Assembly: GCA_012845835.1 (NCBI GenBank)
Contig: JABAKD010000016.1
Span: forward strand, 13,117,507-13,181,506
From: Undaria pinnatifida
Taxonomy: Eukaryota > Sar > Phaeophyceae > Laminariales > Alariaceae
DNA: 64,000 bases
Direction of reading: 5' to 3'
Shown in pieces: positions 11,592-19,488 of this stretch. The translations under genes were made by a program, and so were the position numbers. Position 1 is the first letter of the stretch. The number at the start of each line of letters is the position of its first letter. The notes under the pieces are model-generated. The model saw nothing but the letters and a program-made list of their open reading frames with translations. It was not told the DNA's origin and ran no database searches.

Positions 11592-12140
11592 ATATAAGAG
11601 GTCAGCCGGCGGCGGAGAAGAGGAGTCCAACGATAGGAAGTGGATGGCGGCGTAGCACACGGGCTCTGCGCGTTGTTCGCGCGCTCAGTCGCTGTAGATG
11701 TAGCGCTCAACGCGGGCGAGGAGGTGGGGGTCCTCGTTGAGGTCGACAACAGGATCCGAGAGCAGAAGCGTCGGTGTTGATGGGGACGTCGGAGAAGACG
11801 TCGAAGGAGGGGCCGGCCTTGGTGGGGTTGGTGCGGGTGACGCGGGCTGCGTGGGGGCGACAGCTGGAGGCGTTGTCTTCGGAGGAGGTCTTGGCTTGGC
11901 CGAGGCCGGGGGCGTGGGCGGTCGTCGGGTGGATGTAGGTCTTTTGGATACGGTTGGTTGCGGACGGCGTCCAAACCCATAGTCTGCGGTAGGTCGGGGG
12001 GTTCCCGCGGCGGCGGCGGCGCGATAGCGGGTCCGAGAAGAGATCAGACCCGAAGGCGGTGATTCCGTGGTGCCAATGGTGGACAGCGGGGAGACGACGG
12101 GTGGCCTGGAAGCCGAGCCAGGAGGAGCGCCGGTGTTCAC
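11592..12140 (-). pseudogene. Pro/Ala-rich linker of gypsy pol
   Basis: Between RNase H and integrase the minus strand encodes a low-complexity Pro/Ala/Thr/Ser-rich stretch that changes frame near 11690 (ending ERYIYSD in one frame, continuing TERANNAQS in another). It runs into the left breakpoint of the TR-A insertion and would continue at DFIPSAQRPQLAGIL (8468 downwards). Confidence 0.5.
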
Positions 12141-12149
12141 GGCGGTATT

Positions 12150-12857
12150 CTAGGGGCTGACGAGCGGCCTGGCGGTGGAGTCGCGGCTCGAAATAGGCCT
12201 GACGAAGATGTTGGGCGTGCCGTGGTGCTCTATGCGTGATCCCAGTAGGCGGAAGTCGCCATAGTCATCGGCGGTAAAGGGAAGAGGCTGAATTGGTGGA
12301 ATGGGTCTTGAAGGGGGGGGACACGAGCCCACCCAAGCTGATACCCGGTGTAGGCGGCTCGTTCGGTGCGAAGCCGCAGGGGCGGATGAGGTAGATGCCA
12401 ACAGTATCGGGGCCAGTGAGGCGGCTGCGTCCAGTGCGGTCGGCGGCGGTAGCTGGTTGTGGTAGGCGTAAAAATAAGTTGGCGTTGCCGTTGGCCGTAC
12501 TTTTGCGGTACTCCAGCGTGTAGGTGTAGGTGTAAGCCGAAAGGAACTCGAGCCAGCGCCGGACGCGAGCATTGTGCTCGCCAACCTTGGCGATGTTCTC
12601 GAGTGCCTTATGGTTCGAATATATTTGGAAGCGGGTAGACCACAGATGCCCGCGTAGTCGCTTGATCGCCCAGACGATGCTACCGGCCTCGAGATCGAGG
12701 GGTGTCCATGAACGTTCGGGGTCCAGGGTGGCGCGGCTGATGTAGATGATGGGGCGGACGGAGCCGTGAGGTTGTTCTTGCTCGAGAGTCGCTCCGAAGC
12801 CGTCGAGGTTAGCGTCGCAGTAGAGGCGGAAAGGGCGGGAGTTGTCGACGACGGCGT
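12150..12857 (-). pseudogene. Ty3/gypsy RNase H domain, degenerate
   Basis: RNase H removes the RNA strand during reverse transcription. The minus strand reads FRLYCDANLDGFGATLEQEQ, then RSWTPLDLEAGSIVWAIKRL, then FQIYSNHKALENIAKVGEHN and RRWLEFLSAYTYTLEY, the layout of a Ty3-type RNase H. The first acidic residue (CDAN) and the glutamate (LDLEA) are present. The aspartate normally found in the YSDHKAL-type motif is asparagine here. A TAG stop lies just upstream (PD*DAVVDNS, about 12860). Both changes argue the domain is dead. Confidence 0.85.
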
Positions 12858-12946
12858 CCTAGTCGGGGTAGACGAGGATCCTTTGCTCGTTAAGGTGGCG
12901 CCCTACTTGAGTAGAGCGTTGATGGGGCAAAGATGTCTGGAAAGGT

Positions 12947-13423
12947 TTATAGGAACTTTTCGTAGCAGTTGATGCCTCCGAGGAGTGATCGCACCTGTTT
13001 CTTGTCGGTGGGCATGAGCATTCTGGTGAGGACGTCGATCTTGTCGGAGTTGGGGCTGTAGCCGCTAGCGGAGATGGTGTGCTCCAGCAACTCGGCGGTA
13101 GTGGCGCCAATTTTGGCCTTGGAGCGAGAAAGTTTGAGGTGGGGCTTACGGAGGTGACCAAAAAGGGCTCGGATGTTGACGACGTGGTCGGTGGGGTCGG
13201 GGTCGAAGACGATGATGTCGTCGAGGTTTGCGGCGACGCGTTTCAAGCCTTTGATGACCTCGTGAATGTCCTTAACGAACCAACCGGGGGAGGCACTGCT
13301 GCCTTGCGGCATCACAAGCCACTCGAAGAGCCGGTCCGGCGTGCAAAACGCCGTCAAAGGGATGGTATCCTTGTCGATGGTGATTTGGTGGAACGAGGAG
13401 ACCAAATCCCTCCCCAGTGCCAT
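12947..13423 (-). pseudogene. Ty3/gypsy reverse transcriptase, N-truncated
   Basis: A 158-residue open frame matches the palm of a Ty3/gypsy reverse transcriptase. D6 in RDLVSSFHQI is motif A, MPQGSSASPGWF (residues 38-49) is motif B, and NLDDIIVFD (66-74) is motif C, with N where Y or F is usual but both catalytic Asp present. It ends with RSLLGGINCYEKFL, typical of the connection to RNase H. The start is an artefact of truncation: upstream of base 13423 the sequence changes to a LINE-tail-like repeat (GTGCCATTGATGATGCACC on the plus strand). Fingers, protease and gag are missing. Confidence 0.9.
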
Positions 13424-13494
13424 TGATGATGCACCTGATACCCTCTATGAACCCAATTTCGTATTTATAGAGAGGTCCTAGGGTCTGCTTATGT

Positions 13495-14018
13495 GACATT
13501 TTTTCTCTTTTCCTTTTTTTCTCTTTTCCTTACCTTGCTTCCTCTTCTTGTCTTCTTGTCTTTTCTTGTTTTTCTTGCCTTGTCTTGTCTTTCTTTTCCA
13601 TTTTCATCTTTCGCTTTCTTTCTTTTCTTTTCTTTATCTTTTTTTTCTCTTCTTTGTTTCTTTCTTCCAATTGACTTGCGTTGCGTCTGTCGTGCGTATG
13701 CGTAGTGATAGGTACTACGTGCAATATACACGTGGTAGTCTTCCTTGGGTGGCAAGCGGTATAATATATAGTCGGTCTTTCCAGGCGCAAGTAGTGAGAC
13801 GTATGCACCAGTATGGACCTGGCACATCGTAGGCTGACTCCCGATTTCACTTTTACATGTTTGTGGTGGAGGCATGAATTGCGTCAGCTGTGATATACCT
13901 GGTATGCGTGTACCAACTTTGGTTTGTTTGTGTTTCTTCCCTGGAGTATTCCTCAGCTCCAGAGTGACTGGAGCCTGTCCTGTGACCACGGACTTGGTTG
14001 TGCGAGTGAATGTCAAGC

Positions 14019-14054
<36 letters not shown>
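13495..14054 (+). repeat. Dispersed repeat R2 with (CAA)n tail, copy 1
   Basis: A pyrimidine-rich TTTTCTT tract (13497-13670) is followed by GCGTATGCGTAGTGATAGGT, a body containing TCCAGAGTGACTGGAGCCTG, and TGTGACCACGGACTTGG, ending in (CAA)n at 14016-14054. Other copies: 18645-19215 and 30910-31480 (reverse), 33275-33590 (reverse, partial) and 38306-38815. In every copy the tail end borders a (CAA)/(GTT) microsatellite, as expected for a retroposon with a simple-sequence 3' tail. The pyrimidine tract gives long artefactual open frames. Confidence 0.8.
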
Positions 14055-14055
<1 letters not shown>

Positions 14056-14335
14056 TACCGGTCGCCCCGGTGGCGTATCAGGTTATCCTCGAGCCTGGTA
14101 TAGGTCAAATGTTTCGTGAGTTCGAATCCCCCCGAGTGCATACTCGTATAAATTCGCGGGGGGTTTTCTTGTGCACAAATTGACTCGCGGAAAGCGCGAG
14201 AGCGTGAGTTAGCAACACTCGATGGAAATTGGACGAGCAATGGGATTGCTGAACCCTATGCGCGATAAACGTTGAAGCCAAGAACCGGGGGGGGGAAGGG
14301 ACGACACCTGTGACCACGGCTTGTCCAGAAGCTGG
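14055..14335 (+). repeat. tRNA-derived SINE-like element, copy 2
   Basis: Starts ACCGGTCGCCCCGGTGGCG directly after the (CAA)n tract. The B-box-like GAGTTCGAATCC is at 14118-14129. The body contains AGTGCATACTCGTATAAATT and ends TGTGACCACGGCTTGTCC. It is the inverse of 3232-3525. The T-arm does not pair cleanly, so it is a SINE head rather than a tRNA gene. Confidence 0.65.
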
Positions 14336-14389
14336 AAAGTATATATATTGTGTGTGAAAAAACAAAATGAAATAAAAACGCTGTTGTGG

Positions 14390-15060
14390 TTTTCTCACAT
14401 TAACTCTTGTAAAAAAATCTAGAGCCCGTGGTCACACAAAGGTGCTGGAGCCCTAGGAAGATCCGACAAAACCAAAAGAAATCAAATTTCGTCCGGTAAA
14501 ACCTCTCCCGCCTAAAACGCGCGATACGAAGAAGGCGCACAAGTGAAAAGATCCAATGTTTGTGCAAACTAAACTCACACGGCCGCGGGTATCCACTCAA
14601 CTACGGCATAGAGTTCCCCCGTTCCCACAACTAACCTACTCGCGGTTACAAACTACAGCGGTTGGGCTGTCTGCACCGCACGAACCGCACGGTAATCGTG
14701 TGCGCGTAGGTGAGTTGTTAAAGTTTCGTTTTTGGCTTTCTCGCATTAACTCTTGTAAAAAAATCTAGAGCCCGTGGTCACACAAACGTGCTGGAGCCCT
14801 AGGAAGATCTGAAAAACCAAAATAAATCAAAATTCGCTCGGTAAATACTACCTGGTACGCTTTCCCGCCTAAAACGCACGACACTAAGAAGGCGCACAAC
14901 AAGTGAAAATATCCAATGTGCAAACTGAACTCACATGTATCCACTCAACTACAGCATAGAGTTCCCTGTTCCCACAACCAACCAACTCGCGGCTACAAAC
15001 TACAGCGGTTGGGCTGTCTGCACCGTACGAACCGGACGGTAATCGTGAGCACAGACGAAC
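14390..15060 (+). repeat. Tandem duplication, period about 350 bp
   Basis: TTAACTCTTGTAAAAAAATC followed by TAGAGCCCGTGGTCACACAA starts both units (about 14399 and 14747). Both end with TGGGCTGTCTGCACCG and CGGTAATCGTG. The second unit has gained CTACCTGGTA (about 14848). No coding frame recognised. Confidence 0.85.
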
Positions 15061-15551
15061 GCGCCTGCTGTCTGGAGTGCTGTCAGAGTGACGACCCGCG
15101 GGCATGCAGTGAAACAAGAGCAATCGAACCAAAAACCACAATACAAATATCAATGATCGCCCCGCCTTCCCGAGTTATTTGACAGGTTGCATCGCAGCTA
15201 CGACGCCCGTGCCTGGAAATTGAAAATTGCGGGGGGTCGTTCCCCATGAAGGGTATACACGTCTTCTACAAACTCTACAAAAATCAGTGACGTAAGCAAC
15301 ATGTTGTACTACTGCCTCGTAAAAAAACCTGAAAAAAAAAGACGATCGCTGCTCTCATGATGATGGTGTGCGTGCGGGCTGTGGGTCTCCGTGTGCCATC
15401 CTCCTGCTGTTGTTAAGTTAAGTGGGGGGACGCAGAGTGCCCCCTGCAGGTCTGCCAATTGAGCAGGTCCTCGGAGAGTACTCGCTTTCGTTTCCTTCGT
15501 AGAGATTTAGCTTTATCTATTCGTTTCCACCAGAGCCCCGGATAGCTTCTG

Positions 15552-15577
15552 AGATCGGAGGCACGTGCCTCCGATCT
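15552..15577. repeat. 26-bp perfect palindrome
   Basis: The half-site AGATCGGAGGCAC is followed immediately by its exact reverse complement. The centre is the E-box CACGTG. No loop. Confidence 0.95.
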
Positions 15578-15899
15578 ACTTCCAAACTTCCCCGAATATA
15601 AAACACCAACCTTATCATACAAAAACCATCCAAATTGTCTCAAATTCGGATAATTACAGGCTTTTCGAGGCCGTATCTTAACACTAGCCCACCCTGATGA
15701 GTCGCATATATATGCAGAAATTTGGGAGATTCGGGGAAACTCCGGTTCTTCTACGAACTCGACCACGAGTCGAAGATGCGGCTCCTCAAAACCCACTCCC
15801 ACATATCTAACCGTTTGGCTATGGAGCCAGGAGCACGCGAAGAAAACCAGTTGAAAGAAACGCAGACCCTACAACAAGGCAAAAGTCACCCATCAAAAA

Positions 15900-15995
15900 T
15901 CTGCCGCGTGCCGCCGGTGTGGCGGGGGGGGGCAGAGAAGGCTCTAGAACCTGCCGCATGCCGCCGGTGTGGCGGGGGGGGCAGGAAAGGCTCTA
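15900..15995 (+). repeat. Tandem duplication, about 48-bp unit
   Basis: CTGCCGC(G/A)TGCCGCCGGTGT followed by GGCGGGGGGGGCAG occurs twice in a row. Confidence 0.8.
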
Positions 15996-16079
15996 CGGCA
16001 AACCAACCACAGAAAAGGTACTATAGCGAAGCGAGCCCTCGTCAATATGGAGGGGAACCCAGACGCTAATAAAAGGGAG

Positions 16080-16513
16080 AAGTCATGCGAAAAACCTCCC
16101 GCGGGCCATCGGTAAGGCGGGGGGTTAGACGAGGAAACGACAAATACCCGGGATGAAAAAATGGCAACACTTACAGCCCCGCTAGGGGGGGAAGTGTTGA
16201 GACGAGAAAAAAAAAAGTTGAACAAATACAACACACAAAAGATAAGAGATGACACACAGACCCGTACATAGCCCTGTACCACGTTACGCCCGAACAGGGT
16301 ACCCTGGTCGTTCCCCCGGCTGTGGGCTGAGGAGGGCGTTGGCAGGGCAAAATCGAACAATGACGAAAAGGCGACAGCCCTGCGCCTCAGATAGCGGCGT
16401 TTTACCCGAACCCTGACCCGGCACTGAGCAAGTTCAACAGGACAGAAATAAAAGTTAATGGAAGAACCGCCCGAAAATCCGAGGCCGTATCTTAACACTG
16501 TGGTTCTCCATGG
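16080..16513. other. Stretch without recognisable gene, up to the gap
   Basis: Only short frames. GAGGCCGTATCTTAACACT at about 16480 repeats a string at about 15668 and resembles AAGGCCGTATCTTAGC at 49557. Confidence 0.4.
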
Positions 16514-17013
16514 NNNNNNNNNNNNNNNNNNNNNNNNNNNNNNNNNNNNNNNNNNNNNNNNNNNNNNNNNNNNNNNNNNNNNNNNNNNNNNNNNNNNNNN
16601 NNNNNNNNNNNNNNNNNNNNNNNNNNNNNNNNNNNNNNNNNNNNNNNNNNNNNNNNNNNNNNNNNNNNNNNNNNNNNNNNNNNNNNNNNNNNNNNNNNNN
16701 NNNNNNNNNNNNNNNNNNNNNNNNNNNNNNNNNNNNNNNNNNNNNNNNNNNNNNNNNNNNNNNNNNNNNNNNNNNNNNNNNNNNNNNNNNNNNNNNNNNN
16801 NNNNNNNNNNNNNNNNNNNNNNNNNNNNNNNNNNNNNNNNNNNNNNNNNNNNNNNNNNNNNNNNNNNNNNNNNNNNNNNNNNNNNNNNNNNNNNNNNNNN
16901 NNNNNNNNNNNNNNNNNNNNNNNNNNNNNNNNNNNNNNNNNNNNNNNNNNNNNNNNNNNNNNNNNNNNNNNNNNNNNNNNNNNNNNNNNNNNNNNNNNNN
17001 NNNNNNNNNNNNN
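16514..17013. other. Assembly gap of exactly 500 N
   Basis: Unbroken N run. Its round length suggests a placeholder, so the true distance is unknown. It is flanked on the right by C-rich DNA that may explain the break. Confidence 1.
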
Positions 17014-17119
17014 CCCGCCCCGCCCCCCTCCAAACCCGCTCGCTTTTGATCAAAACCGGGCCCCCCCCCTTTTTTCCCTTCACAGCTGTCAGATTTTGTC
17101 CCCCTCAGAAACGGGTTTT

Positions 17120-17335
17120 ATAGTTTCCGCGCACAGACTGACTAAAATCATCCTGTTGACCCTGATAGCTACACTGTAGCTGTAAGGGGAGTCGCCGACC
17201 TATATCCTTAATGAGGACACACAACTCGTAATGCGCGCGATCGGAGTATCACACACAGCTTGCAAAGATGAGTTTCGACGAAATCTTCGATCTCACAGCT
17301 GGAGTGTATTTTAATTTTTATAATATATGTGACAC
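17120..17335 (+). repeat. FDLTAG-type dispersed repeat, copy 2 (long)
   Basis: The longest form: ATAGCTACACTGTAGCTGTA, GGGGAGTCGCCGACCTATAT, CCTTAATGAGGACACACAAC, then GCGCGATCGGAGTATCACAC and CTTGCAAAGATG. From the ATG at 17268 the frame reads MSFDEIFDLTAGVYFNFYNI. Nothing else in the flanks resembles a gene. Confidence 0.8.
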
Positions 17336-17339
17336 TAGT

Positions 17340-18640
17340 ATCCTGACAGCATAAAGCCTGTGTATGACTTTTTTGTTTTTGTCTATTTCGTATTCTCTCT
17401 TCCAATGTATTTCTGTTGCTGACGTATGTATGTTGTGCCTGTCGTACCCAGTACTAGGGCATGACATTGCGTTGTCGAATGCATTACGATGCATTATCTC
17501 TGTGTCGTAGCTTGTGACCACAGAGCTGATCTTTCTAGGGTGAAGAATCAGTACAGACACTGGGTGTACTGGATGTCGACGAGTAGAAGAACGGTTTAAT
17601 GTGAAGAACACACACACATGACGGAAGGCTGGCGAGATACACGTACTACAGCAGTATTTTGCCAAATTTAAACAGCGTAGATGCGATGCAATGGCCAAAA
17701 TGTACGAAGTGTACGCTAAAACAGCAGCATGTTGACAAATGGCAACATAGAGCCCTGTACCTGGTATGTCATAAGCTGGTAAGAATTGCACACTGGACAA
17801 CGGTAGTTCCGCCATAGCAGTGCAGGGCCCGTGTATGTCTTATAACTGGAGAGATGGCACGTGCGACACCACCAGTGTATAAAAACAAAACGAAAGTTTG
17901 CACAAAAAAACAGTACAACAAGTAGTAATTCCCCAAGACAAATTTGAACAGAAGTTACTCGTACGTGCTTGCAAGAAACAAGCGAACAAAGTACCTGGGA
18001 GCTGATAACAAGGCAAACAAGGGAAATGCATCGAAACAAAATAACAAACAAACCAGGGGCAAACCGAAACGACTTCGGGATGGCGGTGGAAACGGGGGTA
18101 TCAGGACAAGACGCAACTTTACTTACAGGCCTGAAACCCTGGGAGTCAGATTCGGTACAACACCAGACCTGGTGGGAAGGTAGGTCTGCTACATGGCTAT
18201 GAGGGTGTGCCACGCCCGTAAGGAACGTGTCAACCCATACTTGTGTGCGTACCACTGCTGTGCACGCTGATTCGAATACACACGCATCCGTATACAACGG
18301 CAGCTATAGCTTGCGCTGTCGGGGTTGTAACGAAAACCACTCATGGGGACCGCTTACGCTATACCTACAACGGGACCCGACGGGTGCGCCAGCTAGCGTT
18401 GGGCTGCGAAAGCAACTGAGTTAAATCGACACACGAAGCGTATGAAAATACGTGGAAGTGTGGTGAGTTAACGCTTTATTTTTCCCCATCCGCCGTGGCA
18501 TAAAAAAAAAAAAAAAAAAAACGCTACATTTTTTCAACCGTGCGCGCTGTTTTCGCAGGGGGCCAATTGGTTGGGACCCATACAAACGTTCCGGAGATCG
18601 CAGAACGTTCTGATGGTAGTGTCATCACGTACGTGTCATA
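17340..18640. other. Stretch without recognisable gene
   Basis: Overlapping frames on both strands (for example minus-strand open stretches 17318-17815 and 17716-18297) have no recognisable domain and uneven composition. Contains TACCTGGTA-type motifs (17757) and a poly-A tract (about 18502-18520). Confidence 0.4.
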
Positions 18641-18644
18641 TCGC

Positions 18645-19230
18645 CATGTTGTTGTTGTTGTTTTCACATAAACTCGCATAATCAAGTCCGTGGTCACAGG
18701 ACAGGCTCCAGTCACTCTGGAGCTGAGGAATACCCCAGGGAAAACATACACAACCCAAGGTGGTACACGCATATATCACAGATGATGCAATTCATGCCTC
18801 CACCAGAAACATACAAAAGTGAAATCGGGAGTCAGTCTACGATATGCCAGGTCCAGGCCGGTGCATACGTCTCACCACTCACGCCTGAAGAAACCAAATA
18901 TTCCGATTGCCACCCAAGGAAGACTACCACGTCATATATTACACGTAGTATCTATCACTACGCATACGCACGACAGGCGTAAGTCAATTGGAGAAAAAGA
19001 AACAAAGAAAAGAAAAAGATGAAGATAAGGAAAGAAAAGGAAAGAAAAACGAAGCAAACGAAACAAAACAAAAAAGGCCAGCAAAGAGAAGAAAAAGACA
19101 AGAAAAGCAAGACGAGAAAAGCAAGAAAAAACAAGACAAGAAAGCGAGGAAAAAAGATAAAAAGACAAAAAAAAAGAAAAAGAAGAAAGAGAATATTGTT
19201 ATATATCAGCAGAACCTAGGAACTGGCTAA
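18645..19230 (-). repeat. Dispersed repeat R2, copy 2
   Basis: Reverse orientation: (GTT)n at 18648-18662, then CAAGTCCGTGGTCACAGGAC, then the purine tract (18990-19195) and CTAGGAACTGGC. It is the left part of a segment repeated at 30910-33270. The repeat is interrupted at 19228-19230 by the Harbinger element. Confidence 0.85.
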
Positions 19231-19249
19231 GGGCCGTTCTTATCGGAGA
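19231..19249 (+). repeat. Left terminal inverted repeat of Harbinger element
   Basis: GGGCCGTTCTTATCGGAGA, directly after TSD TAA. Followed by five copies of CCTAATTTTC, probable subterminal transposase-binding repeats (inference). Confidence 0.95.
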
Positions 19250-19488
19250 GCTTTTTTTGTCCTAATTTTCCTAATTTTCCTAATTTTCCTAATTTTCCTA
19301 ATTTTCCATATTTTGTCTCAAAATACGGAGGCGTTATGTCATAATTTTGGAAATTCTTCAGGCCCAAAAAATATGGAAAAGTTAACAATCACAAATTAGG
19401 AAATCCTGTCGTCGATTTCCTAATTTCGAAGGCAGTGCTCCCGCAAGCGCCGTGGCTCAACGCTGGGACCATCGGGTAGCCTCAAACG

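Larger units (their letters stand above)
6600..13423 (-). mobile_element. Decayed Ty3/gypsy retrotransposon, 5'-truncated and split
   Basis: On the minus strand the domains occur in the Ty3/gypsy order: reverse transcriptase (13423-12947), RNase H (about 12855-12480), a Pro/Ala-rich stretch (12480-11592), then integrase (8468 to about 7250). A 3.1-kb LTR element (8469-11591) separates the last two. The element begins abruptly inside RT motif A beside a LINE-tail-like fragment (13424-13480), so gag, protease and the start of RT are missing. No LTR pair could be identified. Confidence 0.85.

Noticed and set aside
13493-13832. Phe/Leu-rich frames that resemble membrane proteins (also 18932-19168, 31238-31477)
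   Set aside because: Translation of the pyrimidine strand of the R2 repeat; the lysine-rich opposite frames are equally artefactual.
14056-14135. A functional tRNA gene
   Set aside because: B-box-like sequence is present, but the acceptor and T stems do not pair and the sequence continues as a repeated SINE body.
16455-17123. Long frames of 179-379 codons across this interval on both strands
   Set aside because: They consist almost entirely of undetermined residues from the N gap.
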